Of a stretch of 64,000 nucleotides of DNA, positions 38,660-47,579 are shown one piece after another; the first letter of the stretch is position 1, and each line of letters begins with the position of its first letter. The stretch is from Actinobacteria bacterium OK074 (GTDB lineage: Bacteria > Actinomycetota > Actinomycetes > Streptomycetales > Streptomycetaceae). The position numbers were made by a program, and so were the translations under genes. The stretch lies in assembly GCA_001298575.1 (NCBI GenBank), contig LJCV01000066.1:31468-95467 (forward strand), written 5' to 3'. The notes below the pieces were generated by a model. It was not told the DNA's origin. It saw only the letters and a program-made list of their open reading frames with translations, and searched no databases.

Positions 38660-41600
38660 CTAGGCGGGCGTGATGCTCACCTCGTCGAACTGTGTTTCGG
38701 TGCGGGCGAGTTGGCTGCGTGAGCAGACCACCAGGCCCACGTGATAAGGGGCGTCGCCGAAACCGGGGACCGCGCCTTCGGCGAGGGCGGTCCAGGTGGC
38801 GCCGTCATCGGCGGAGACGGCGGCGGCGAAAGCGGTCCCGGTGCGCTTCAGCCGCAGCAGACAAGGGAGTTGGACGGTCGAGGCGCCGGTGAAGGCGGAT
38901 GCGCCCGCGACGGTGGTGCGCAGCATCAGCTGTGCGGTGCTCCCGGCGGTGACGATCACTCCGGCCGCCTGGTCGAAGGGTGACAGCGATTTCGCCATCA
39001 GCAGCCCCACCCGGTCGGCGCCCACGGCACCGCTGCGGGAGACCAGCCGGGCGGTGACGGTGGCGTCGCCGGTGACCGGCTGCCGGACGAACTGCCCGGT
39101 CATTCCTTGGCCGTTGACGGTCAGGTCGACTCCGGCGCCGCGCACGGTGAACGTCCCGTCCGTGTACGAGGTGCTGCCGGGGGTGGCGATGGCGACCACG
39201 CCGAGTGTCCCGAACTCCCGGTCGTCGAGGACCGGGTCGCCGAGGTCGCCGTACGTCCAGGGGTCCGGTGGCGGAGTGCCGACCGTGAGGGTGAGCGAAC
39301 CGGTGGTGTCGCCGGCCGCGTTGCCCGCACCGGTGGCGACCGTGAACTCCCCTGTTCCGGTGGGTGTTCCGGAGATCAGGCCGGTGCGCCGGTCGAGTCC
39401 GAGGCCGCCCGGCAGCCCCTCGGCGGTGAACCGTACGGGCTCGTGCGCGGCCCGCAGCAGATGGCGGAAGGGGACGCCCTGGTTCACGAACGCGGCGGTG
39501 GCGGAGGTGAGTTGGGGTGTGGAGGGGCTCGGCATGGCGGCCTGCGCCGGCCTCGAACTCGGGCCGCGGCCACCGGTGTTGGTCCTGGCGACCGCGTAGT
39601 GGTACGTCGTGCCGGGCGTGCCGGTGGCGTCCTGGTACCGGATGCGGGTGCCGAAGCCGACCGGGCCGACGTGCGTGGCGAGTGCGGCGTACGGCCCGTC
39701 GGCATGCCCGGCGCGCAGCACGGTGTAACGGGCGGCGGGATCCGGGTCGGTCCAGGCCAGTTCGACGGCGTCGGCGCCGGTGGTGGCTTGCAGGTCGGCG
39801 GCGGTGCGAGTGGGGCGCGCTGTCCGCCAGACGTCGCCGTCGCGCGCGGTCACGCTGACGTTGTCGAAGACACCGGTGCCGGTCTCGGCATACGGGGCGT
39901 CGACGCCCAGGCAGGACGTGAGGGTGAGGCCCGCGTGGGCGGTGGTGCCCAACTCGACGTCGGTGGCGCCCACTTCGGTCCAGCGGATGCCGTCCGGGGA
40001 GATCGCCCCGGTCAGGCGGCGCCCCTTGCGGGACACCCGCACCCAGTACGGCTTGCGCAGTCGGTAGCCGTCGCCCGCGCCCTCGACGTAGGGGGCCTCC
40101 AACGGCGTTGCCGAGGTGGGCAGTTGGCCGAGGCTGGAGATCGGGAAGGCGGCGGAGGTGGTGATCGCCTGCTGCTGGCTGGGCGGTACGGGTGTACTGC
40201 CGGTCGCGGAGACGTCCGCGCCCGCCGCCGGGCGGACCGTCCACACGCCGCTCCAGGTGTGCAGCGGCAGCCCCTGGATCAGCATCGCGGCGTACGGGGC
40301 GTCGGCGTCGAGCGAACCGCGCACCGTGACACCGATCTTGGAGTACTGGGAGCTGAGCGGCCACACGATCCGCGCGGTCACGCTGCCGTCGCCGCGCAGC
40401 GGGAGATGCACGAGGTGGCCGGTGTCCGCCGTACCGCTCGCTTCGACGAGGAAGCGTTCACCGTCGAAGACGGCCGAGCCGGGCAGCGCCACCTGCCCCA
40501 CGTCCTGCGCGGCCCAGCGCCCCGGGAGCCCCGCGGTGGCTGCGGCCCACCTCGAACTCCCGCTTTCTCCGAGGGAGTTGGTGGCTGTGACGGTGTAGTG
40601 GTAGGTCCGCCCGGGGTGTGCGTCGCGGTCCGTGTACGCCGGGTCGGTGACGCCGGTCGCGATCCGCTCGTAGGGGCCGTCGGCCTTCGTCGCGCGCAGC
40701 ACGGTGTAGCCGGTGGCCCACGCCGACGGCAGCCAGCCGACCTCAACTACGGTTCCGCCCAAGGCTGTTACGCCCGCGGGCGCGGTCGGCACGGTCGCCT
40801 CGGGCGCGGTGGCCCCGGCGTAGGCGAAGGTCCCCCAGCTCGGCAGGTCGTCGTTGCTGCCCTCGACGACGCGGGCGCCGCCCGTGCCGCGGAAGACGGC
40901 GGCCTTCGTGTACGGGGCGGCGAGGCCGCGGACGCCCGCGTAGTGCGCGTACGCCATCTCGTAGATCGGCGGCAGGTTGCCGCGTGCGGTGGCCGAGACG
41001 GCCGTCTTGATGTACTTGCCGGTGCGGTCGAGGTCGGCGGTGAAGGGGACGTCGCCGCCGAGGTTGTAGCGGGCGGCGTACTCGAAATTGGCGAGAATAC
41101 GGTTTCCGTCGTAGCTCCACAGGTCGACGCCCTGGTTCCAGGCGACCTGGGCGATGTCACCGGTCAGTCCGACGGCGAGCTGTTCGTGGCCCTGGTCGCG
41201 GCCGCTCTCCTGGCCCTGGCCGCCGTCGGTGACGACGCGGTGGCGGATGCTGCCGTTGCCCGCGCCGGCCGCGGCGTAGCGCAGGGCGTCCTCGACGAGG
41301 GTGGGTTCCTCGCAGAACACGCCGATGGCCAGGATGGTCTGAAGGCCCGTCAGGTCCCAGTTGCCGTTGGCGTAGAGCATGTAACCGGATACCGCCGGAT
41401 ACCAGACGGTCAGGAAGGACTCCCGGCAGCGGGCGATGTCCGCGTCCGCCCATCCGTCGTAGTCGGTGTGGCACAGCAGTTCGGCCGCGTTGACGAACTT
41501 GAAGCCCTGGAGTCCGGCGCCGAGCGGCCCGTCGGCGCCCGTGATCACGGTCAGGGAGGCCGACCAGGCGTTGAGGATGTCGCGGGCCTTGTCGGCGTGG

Positions 41601-41989
41601 GCCCGGTCGCCGGTGACGGCCCAGAGCAGGGCGTTCTGGTAGGCGGCGGCCGAGTCGGCGACGGCCTGGTTCATGAAGTTCGTGGGGCCGCGGCCCCAGG
41701 AGGTGATCTGGCCGGTGTTCTGGACGGCGTACGTGGACTGCGAGCGGGCGTGTGCCGCGAGCGCCAAGTAGCCGTCGTAGACCGGGGATTGCCGTGCGGT
41801 GATCGCGGCCTTCATGCGGGCGAGGTCTGCGGCGGTGTGCAGCAGCCCTGGGTGGGTGAGGGCCGTGGCCGAGGTGTCCTGGGCGGCCACCGCCCGGCCG
41901 GGGGCGAGCAGTCCGCTCGCCCCCGCCACCGCGAGCAGGGCCGCGGTCCCGCCGAGGAAGCCGCGGCGGGACGGTCCTGTGGTGATCAT
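38660..41989 (-). CDS. Multidomain alginate-lyase-fold polysaccharide lyase
   Basis: Secreted protein of 1109 residues. A Tat signal (SRRGFLGGTAALLAVAGASG) is followed by an alginate_lyase toroid to about residue 385 (LTHPGLLHTAADLARMK, GRDQGHEQLAVGLTGDIAQVAWNQG), a fibronectin-III-like domain (TYHYTVTATNSLGESGSS), a concanavalin-like domain, a second Fn3-like domain (TYHYAVARTNTGGRGPSS), a putative-Ig/cadherin-like domain (GLDRRTGLISGTPTGTGEF) and a final concanavalin-like domain. The catalytic part is paralogous to the next gene. ATG 41989 overlaps the stop of the GH28-like gene (ATGA). It should cut an acidic polysaccharide with multivalent binding. Confidence 0.85.
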   Translation of the reverse strand: MITTGPSRRGFLGGTAALLAVAGASGLLAPGRAVAAQDTSATALTHPGLLHTAADLARMKAAITARQSPVYDGYLALAAHARSQSTYAVQNTGQITSWGRGPTNFMNQAVADSAAAYQNALLWAVTGDRAHADKARDILNAWSASLTVITGADGPLGAGLQGFKFVNAAELLCHTDYDGWADADIARCRESFLTVWYPAVSGYMLYANGNWDLTGLQTILAIGVFCEEPTLVEDALRYAAAGAGNGSIRHRVVTDGGQGQESGRDQGHEQLAVGLTGDIAQVAWNQGVDLWSYDGNRILANFEYAARYNLGGDVPFTADLDRTGKYIKTAVSATARGNLPPIYEMAYAHYAGVRGLAAPYTKAAVFRGTGGARVVEGSNDDLPSWGTFAYAGATAPEATVPTAPAGVTALGGTVVEVGWLPSAWATGYTVLRATKADGPYERIATGVTDPAYTDRDAHPGRTYHYTVTATNSLGESGSSRWAAATAGLPGRWAAQDVGQVALPGSAVFDGERFLVEASGTADTGHLVHLPLRGDGSVTARIVWPLSSQYSKIGVTVRGSLDADAPYAAMLIQGLPLHTWSGVWTVRPAAGADVSATGSTPVPPSQQQAITTSAAFPISSLGQLPTSATPLEAPYVEGAGDGYRLRKPYWVRVSRKGRRLTGAISPDGIRWTEVGATDVELGTTAHAGLTLTSCLGVDAPYAETGTGVFDNVSVTARDGDVWRTARPTRTAADLQATTGADAVELAWTDPDPAARYTVLRAGHADGPYAALATHVGPVGFGTRIRYQDATGTPGTTYHYAVARTNTGGRGPSSRPAQAAMPSPSTPQLTSATAAFVNQGVPFRHLLRAAHEPVRFTAEGLPGGLGLDRRTGLISGTPTGTGEFTVATGAGNAAGDTTGSLTLTVGTPPPDPWTYGDLGDPVLDDREFGTLGVVAIATPGSTSYTDGTFTVRGAGVDLTVNGQGMTGQFVRQPVTGDATVTARLVSRSGAVGADRVGLLMAKSLSPFDQAAGVIVTAGSTAQLMLRTTVAGASAFTGASTVQLPCLLRLKRTGTAFAAAVSADDGATWTALAEGAVPGFGDAPYHVGLVVCSRSQLARTETQFDEVSITPA

Positions 41990-43518
41990 GACGCGGCCGC
42001 TGCCTCGGCCTCGGCGGTGGTGAGGAACTTCAGGTTCGTCACGTGCTCGTTGTAGTACCACTGGATCGCGTCGGTGGTCAGGTACCAGGTCGGCTTCTTC
42101 ATCGAGTCGGCGACGACGACACCGTTGATCACCAGGTTCTCGAAGGTGACGTTCGTGATGGCGTGATCGGCGTCGTAACCGATGAACAGCGACGGATTGG
42201 CATGTGTGCCGGTGTAGCTGAGGTTCTTGATGTAAACGTTTTCGATACCGCGTCCGACCGAGGTGTTGTACTTCGTGTTGTACATGACCCGCATGTTGAT
42301 GACCTGGCCCCAGCGGAAGTCCTCGATCCGTACGTCCTCGACGCGGACGTTCTTGATGAGGTTGGAGTCGCCGGGGTTGAGGGCGATGCAGCCCTGGTAG
42401 TTCATCTGCGGTTCGCGGTGGTCGAGGATGTCGACGTTCTTGATCAGCAGGTTCTCGATGACCTCGGGATCGTCGGTGTTGCCGTGCGTGCCGACGTTGA
42501 CGGGGTGGGCGACGTCCGCCCACAGGGTGCAGTTCTCGATGGTGATGTCGCGGGTGTCCCCGTAGTAGTCCCAACGGTGGGCGTAGATGGCGATGCAGTC
42601 GTCGGAGTTGCGCATGAAGCAGCCGTCAAAGGTGACGCCGGTCGAGGAAAAGACGTCGAAACCGTCTCCATTGCCTTTCGAGCTGAACGACCGCGCCTTC
42701 TTGATGTGCACGTTCTTGCTCTCGGCGAAGGTGCCCGCATAACCGTTCGGGTTGAGGATGATGACGTCCTTGACGCGGATGTTCTTACTGCCCTCGGACA
42801 GGATGCCGCCGGGGCCGCCGTAGAGGATGCCGTGGCCGGTGATCCCGGCGTTCTCGACGTCCTTGAAGTAGACCTGCGCGGTCAGGACGGCGCCGCCGGC
42901 CAGGTAGACGGTCTTGCCGCTGGGGACGGTGAGGACGTTGCCGGTGACGGAGTGGACGCCGGGGCCGTAGTAGATGACGTCGGGGTCGTCCGCGGCGGGC
43001 GGGTGCGCCTCGACGCGGTTGGTGATCAGGTGCAGGCAGTCGAAGACCAGGTCGTTGATCTGGACGACGACGTCGTGCGGCTCGTCGAGGGTGAACCGCA
43101 GGGTGTCGCCGAGGAGTTCGGGCGTGATGCCGAGCGCGTCCGGTCTCACCCGGGCCTTGGTGGTGCCACCGGTCAGGTACGTCACCTCCACTTCGACCGA
43201 GCCGCGGAAGTCGAAGTACGCCATCGAGGTGTTGTAGACCTTGCCGGAGCCGGTGGTGGCGTTGATCTCCTCCAGCTGCGGCCGGTAGATGTCCAGGGTC
43301 TGCCAGTCGCCGTCGGGCGCCGTGCGCACCCGTACCTTGAAGCTGGTGTTGGTCGGCATGGCGGCCGGGCGGGGGTAAGTGACCAGTTTCGGGGCCGGGT
43401 TGGTGCCGTTCGAGTCTCCGGCGCGGGCCGCGGTGGCCGTCAGACCGGTGAGCGAGGCGGCGAGTGCGGTGGCGCCGGCCGCCTGGAGGGCGGTGCGGCG
43501 GGACAGGGGTGTGTTCAT
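41986..43518 (-). CDS. GH28-like polygalacturonase family protein
   Basis: Secreted protein of 510 residues. A Tat-type signal (SRRTALQAAGATALAASLTG) precedes a beta-rich N-terminal domain of about 140 residues and a right-handed beta-helix. GH28 signatures are recognisable in modified form: GNGDGFD (282-288) for NTDG, NSDDC (304-308), and GTHG (343-346). The catalytic aspartates are therefore present. Likely action: hydrolysis of a galacturonan or related acidic glycan. AAGGAG precedes the ATG. It lies between the ABC permeases and two lyases in one operon. A palindrome at 42234 uses GAA-AAC-GTT-TAC. Confidence 0.88.
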   Translation of the reverse strand: MNTPLSRRTALQAAGATALAASLTGLTATAARAGDSNGTNPAPKLVTYPRPAAMPTNTSFKVRVRTAPDGDWQTLDIYRPQLEEINATTGSGKVYNTSMAYFDFRGSVEVEVTYLTGGTTKARVRPDALGITPELLGDTLRFTLDEPHDVVVQINDLVFDCLHLITNRVEAHPPAADDPDVIYYGPGVHSVTGNVLTVPSGKTVYLAGGAVLTAQVYFKDVENAGITGHGILYGGPGGILSEGSKNIRVKDVIILNPNGYAGTFAESKNVHIKKARSFSSKGNGDGFDVFSSTGVTFDGCFMRNSDDCIAIYAHRWDYYGDTRDITIENCTLWADVAHPVNVGTHGNTDDPEVIENLLIKNVDILDHREPQMNYQGCIALNPGDSNLIKNVRVEDVRIEDFRWGQVINMRVMYNTKYNTSVGRGIENVYIKNLSYTGTHANPSLFIGYDADHAITNVTFENLVINGVVVADSMKKPTWYLTTDAIQWYYNEHVTNLKFLTTAEAEAAAAS

Positions 43519-43564
43519 GGGTGACTCCTTGCGACAGGTCTGTGCAACAGGTCTGCGGGAGGGG

Positions 43565-44428
43565 CTACTTGAGGCCGGAGGTGGACATCCCGGCGACGAA
43601 GCCGCGCTGGGCGACGAGGAAGATCAGCAGGATCGGCACGACGTACATCACGGAGCCCGCGGCCTGGAGGTTGGTGACCGGAGTGCCGGCGGAGGTGACG
43701 TAGGAGGACATGACCGCCACGGCGAGGGTGGACCGGTCGCTGGACAGCAGCAGTTGGGGGGCGATGTAGTCCCCCCAGCTCCAGGTGAAGGCGATCACGA
43801 AGCTCGCGGTCAGCACCGGCCAGGACTGGGGCAGGAAGATCCGCCAGAAAATGCCGACGTAACCGCATCCGTCGACGATCGCGGCCTCCTCCAGCTCGCG
43901 CGGCAGCCCGGCGAAGAACTGCCGGAAGAGGAAGACCAGATACGGTGCGGAGGCCAGCCCCCACAGCACCCACGGCCAGTAGGTGTCGACCATGCCGAGC
44001 TTCGCGAAGATCAGATAGGTCGGCAGCAGGGTGATCATCTGGGGCAGCATCATCGACCCCAGCAAAATACTGAACAGGGTCTTCTTGCCGGGGGCGCTCA
44101 GCCGGGCGAACCCGAAGCCGACCCAGGCCGAGCTGAGGGTGATGAGCGTGGCGTAGATCAGCGCGATGATCAGGGAGTTGCGGGCGTAGCCGAGGAAGTC
44201 GATGAGGTGGTAGGCGTCGGCGAAGTTGTGCCACTGGACGTGGTCGGGCAGCCAGTGCACGGGTGAGGCGGCCAGTTCGGCGGAGCTCTTGAGGCCGGTG
44301 AGGACGAGCCAGCCGAAGGGGCCGAGGAACAGCCCGGTGATCGCGACGAGGACCGTGTAGAGGACGAGGCGCTTCACCCGTATCCGCGAGCGGGGGCCGG
44401 AGCCGACGGGCAGGCTGGTGGTGGTCAC
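43565..44428 (-). CDS. Carbohydrate ABC transporter permease, MalG-like
   Basis: Membrane subunit of 287 residues with six predicted segments and the EAA loop LPRELEEAAIVDGCGYVGIFWRIFLP. GTG 44428 overlaps the stop of the MalF-like gene (GTGA). It works with the preceding permease and the lipoprotein SBP; no ATPase is encoded here, so a shared MsiK-like ATPase encoded elsewhere is expected. Co-transcription with GH28-like and lyase genes suggests import of uronic-acid oligosaccharides. Confidence 0.93.
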   Translation of the reverse strand: MTTTSLPVGSGPRSRIRVKRLVLYTVLVAITGLFLGPFGWLVLTGLKSSAELAASPVHWLPDHVQWHNFADAYHLIDFLGYARNSLIIALIYATLITLSSAWVGFGFARLSAPGKKTLFSILLGSMMLPQMITLLPTYLIFAKLGMVDTYWPWVLWGLASAPYLVFLFRQFFAGLPRELEEAAIVDGCGYVGIFWRIFLPQSWPVLTASFVIAFTWSWGDYIAPQLLLSSDRSTLAVAVMSSYVTSAGTPVTNLQAAGSVMYVVPILLIFLVAQRGFVAGMSTSGLK

Positions 44429-45423
44429 TTCTTCGCCTCCGGGTCGACGTTGTAGAACACCGCGCCGGACGTGAACTTGAAGATGAGTCCGGTCACGACG
44501 AGGATCAGGACGAAGAGCACCCACAGCAGCGCGGAGGCGTAGCCGTAGCGGCCGAACGCGAAGTACTCCGCGAACACGTGCATCATGTACTGGTAGTTGG
44601 ACTGCGGGATCGCGGTGACGCCCACCACCGTGCCGTCCGCTGCCAGCAGCAGCGGCATGACGGTCTGCACCGAGGCGATCACCCCGGTCACGGTCTGGAA
44701 GAGCAGCACCGGGGACAGCAGCGGCACGGTGACGCTGCGGAAGGTCCGCCAGGCGCTCGCCCCGTCGATGCGGGCCGCCTCGTGCAGTTCACGGGGCACG
44801 TCCTGGAGCCCGGCCAAGGAGATGATCATGACGTTTCCGGCGCCCCACAGCACGGCCATCAACAGCACGTACCGGGCGTACGGATCGGCCAGCCAGCCCA
44901 GGGCGTTGATGCCGAAGATGTCCAACACCCCGTTGACGGCACCGGAGTTCTGGTCGAAGAGCTGCTTGAAGGCGATACCCGCACCCACCGGCGGTATCAC
45001 CGCCGGGAGATACAACAGGGTGCGGAACAACCCCCTTGCTTTCAAAGGCCGGTTCACCAGGACGGCGAGGCCGAGCCCGGCGAGGATCGACAGCGGCACC
45101 GAGGTCACCGCGAACAGCCCCGTGCGGCCCAGGGCGTCCCAGGTCTGCGAATCGGCGAACAGTTCGCGGTAGTTGCCGAGGCCCACGTAACGCCAGTTGG
45201 GCGAGATGCCGTCGAAAGTCGTGAAGCTCAGCCACAGCGCGTACGCCATGGGTGCGACGGTCAGCAGCAGGAAGCCGATGATCCAGGGCGAGGCGAACAG
45301 ATAGAACGCCCGGTGCCTGCGCGCGGTCATGGAGGTCCGCGGCCGGTCCGCGCCCCGTGCACGGCCGGCGCTCGTCGCCGCACCGGCCCGGCCGGCGACC
45401 GAGGACATCTGATCGACCGTCAT
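44425..45423 (-). CDS. Carbohydrate ABC transporter permease, MalF-like
   Basis: Membrane subunit of 332 residues with six predicted segments after a 35-residue cytoplasmic N-terminus, and the EAA loop VPRELHEAARIDGASAWRTFRSVTVP. ATG 45423 overlaps the binding-protein stop (ATGA). It forms the permease dimer with the next gene. Confidence 0.93.
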   Translation of the reverse strand: MTVDQMSSVAGRAGAATSAGRARGADRPRTSMTARRHRAFYLFASPWIIGFLLLTVAPMAYALWLSFTTFDGISPNWRYVGLGNYRELFADSQTWDALGRTGLFAVTSVPLSILAGLGLAVLVNRPLKARGLFRTLLYLPAVIPPVGAGIAFKQLFDQNSGAVNGVLDIFGINALGWLADPYARYVLLMAVLWGAGNVMIISLAGLQDVPRELHEAARIDGASAWRTFRSVTVPLLSPVLLFQTVTGVIASVQTVMPLLLAADGTVVGVTAIPQSNYQYMMHVFAEYFAFGRYGYASALLWVLFVLILVVTGLIFKFTSGAVFYNVDPEAKK

Positions 45424-46769
45424 CCCACCTGCTCCTTACCGCGCTTGAGCTGCTCGTTCATGGCCGAGTTCAGACGACCGGCGAGGGTGTCGACGGACAG
45501 TTGCCCCCGCATCGCGGCCGGGGCGATCTGGTTGAAGAGGGCCAGGAGCGCGTCCGCGGTGGCGTACGGGGTGAAGGCGATCACCGAGAAGTGCTTCAGT
45601 TCGGCGTTCTGCACCTTCAACTCACGTTTCTGGTAGCCCTCCTGATGAGGCATCAGGTGGCGCAGCGACTTCAGCGAGGGAATGCCCCAGCCGCTGGACG
45701 CACGCGCCTTGGCGGGCGCCTCGCCGAAGTACCACTCGAAGACCCGCCAGGCGGCGTCCTTGTTGCGTGCCTTCTTCGGCATCCACATGCCGGTGCCTGC
45801 CTGGCAGGGGCTGACCCGCGCGCCGCCCTCGAAGACGGGGGCGGGGGCGAGGCGGGACACCGGCGCCAGCTTCTTGTCGGTGTTGATCAGGCCGCCGAGC
45901 CAGTAGCCCGAGTTCGACATGGCCAGTCGGCTCGCCTGGTAGGTGGGGCCGTCCCAGACGTTGGGGTCCGGCTGGATGATGCTGGGCCCGACCCTGGTCC
46001 GGCAGTAGTCGACGTACCAGGCCAGCGCCTTGCGGGCCTCGGGGGTGGTGAAGTCGACGCGGGAGAAGTCGTCGGTGAAGAGACTTCCGCCGGCGGACAC
46101 GGCCAGGCTCGCCAGAAGACTGAGGGTGGAGACACCGTTGTAACTGCCGCCGAAAACGGTCGTCTGGCCGTTTCTGCGCCGGGTGAGCCGCTTGGCGTTG
46201 TCCAGCCACTCCTCGTACGTGACCGGCTCGGTCTCCGGCGGGTGATCGACGCCCGCCCGGTCGAACAACGCGGTGTTGTACCAGTACATGGAGTCCTGGG
46301 AGAAGTCCTTCGCCATGCCGTAGCGCGGGCCCTCGCCCTGGGTCTTTCCGTCGTAGCGCCACAGGTCGTTGACCGGGTCGAGGTCGTCCGGCTTCAGGAC
46401 ACCGCTCCGGGCGAAGTACGGGTCCAGGTCCTCCATCACATCGCGCGCCGCGAAGTACGGGGCGTCCGTGGCGCCGACGCCGCGCACCAGGTCCGGCGGG
46501 TTGCCGTTGGTCATCATCGCGACCAGCTTGGTGATGCTGTACTGCACGACGACGATCTTGACGCCGATGTCCTTCTGGGCCTGCTGGATCTGTTCGGTGG
46601 TGAGGTCACCGTTCTTGGTCATCAACGTGACGGTCTCGCCCCTGCCGCTCACCCCGGTCGACACCTGCAAGGCGCACCCGCTCAGTGCGGCCGCGCCGGT
46701 CGCGACACCGGCCGCCGAGAGGGAGAGGAGACGGCGGCGGCTCAGGGAAACACCGGCATCTGGACGCAT
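45420..46769 (-). CDS. Extracellular solute-binding lipoprotein of a sugar ABC importer
   Basis: Binding protein of 449 residues that captures an oligosaccharide for the two permeases downstream. The signal carries RRR and a lipobox ALSGC with C32 as the lipidated cysteine. The mature part has family-1 features (SMYWYNTALFDRAGV, TYEEWLDNAKRL, GTGMWMPKKARNKDAAWRVFEWY). ATG 46769 is chosen over longer starts because AGGAGGT lies nine bases upstream. It is the first gene of the six-gene operon (binding protein, two permeases, GH28-like, two lyases). A perfect CAACCGGTTG palindrome lies 80 bp upstream. Confidence 0.93.
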   Translation of the reverse strand: MRPDAGVSLSRRRLLSLSAAGVATGAAALSGCALQVSTGVSGRGETVTLMTKNGDLTTEQIQQAQKDIGVKIVVVQYSITKLVAMMTNGNPPDLVRGVGATDAPYFAARDVMEDLDPYFARSGVLKPDDLDPVNDLWRYDGKTQGEGPRYGMAKDFSQDSMYWYNTALFDRAGVDHPPETEPVTYEEWLDNAKRLTRRRNGQTTVFGGSYNGVSTLSLLASLAVSAGGSLFTDDFSRVDFTTPEARKALAWYVDYCRTRVGPSIIQPDPNVWDGPTYQASRLAMSNSGYWLGGLINTDKKLAPVSRLAPAPVFEGGARVSPCQAGTGMWMPKKARNKDAAWRVFEWYFGEAPAKARASSGWGIPSLKSLRHLMPHQEGYQKRELKVQNAELKHFSVIAFTPYATADALLALFNQIAPAAMRGQLSVDTLAGRLNSAMNEQLKRGKEQVG

Positions 46770-47579
46770 GAGCGCATCACCTCCTGCTGGAGCTTGTTCG
46801 ACATTTCGACCAGAAAACGCGTCGTCGGACGCAGCCCATCCGGTTGACAACCGGTTGTTGTGCGATGGAGCAGAGCTTCTTCCCGTCCGGAAACGACGTC
46901 AAGACCCTTGACGAACTTTCGAAAAGACTGTGTAACCTCAGCGTCATGAGCCAGCGGGCAGGGAGAGTGCGGCAAGGCCCGCCGAGGACCAACAAAGCGC
47001 AGTTCAAGGCCATTTCTTCCACCCGGAGCCGCCATACCGCACCAGGCGGGCAACCCGACGGACGGGCTGCCGGGCCGCCACTCCGGCGCCGGTCGGCACG
47101 TTCGCGAAACGTGACTCGACCAGACGGTCCCACGACGGGTCGGACTGCGTGTTTGACACCCTGATCAGAAACCGGTTCCTGTACGACAGCAGGGGTGCGC
47201 ATGACGAATGACGGACTCGCACATCCCCCTGCCACCCCTGCCCAGCCATGCCTCACCCCAGCCCCCTCTCCCGGTCCGCCGGACCGGGATTCGGCGGCCA
47301 CCGACGCCCTCGCCGAGGCCGTCTACAGCCCAGAAACATGGCGTAACCGATTCCACAACAGCTCAGCAAACTCCCACGCACGGCCACACGCGACCACACC
47401 TGAACTCCGCTCCCGACCCGCCGTCATACCGATTGACCGGCCCAGCGCAACGGATCTACGGTAGAAGGCGCTTTCTGAAACCGTTTTCCGTAACGACGCT
47501 CAAGCTCCCGTACCGCGGCGCCACGCCCCTACGGTCCGCGGTCGCCTTCTCCCGTCCTCACCTCGCCCCCAGGAGAGTC
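46770..47579. promoter_or_regulatory. 810-bp divergent regulatory region with four operator-like palindromes
   Basis: Gap between the minus-strand uronide operon and the plus-strand dehydrogenase. Exact AANCGNTT copies are at 46849 (within CAACCGGTTG), 47170 (GAAACCGGTTCC), 47345 (GTAACCGATTCC) and 47479 (GAAACCGTTTTC, 94 bp before the dehydrogenase). The first lies 80 bp upstream of the binding-protein gene. The region is relatively A+T-rich. Short frames inside have no convincing start, including one from ATG 46945. The clustering strongly suggests multi-site control by a LacI-family protein. Confidence 0.7.
46908..46936 (+). promoter_or_regulatory. Candidate promoter, plus strand
   Basis: TTGACG (46908-46913) and TGTAAC (46931-46936) are separated by 17 bp, a good vegetative-type spacing. 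It points toward the dehydrogenase gene, whose start is 640 bp away, or toward an unannotated small transcript. Confidence 0.4.

Noticed and set aside
46844..47301. Small overlapping frames in the divergent region near 47 kb
   Set aside because: Basic, low-complexity translations without proper starts; the region is better explained as regulatory DNA with four operators.
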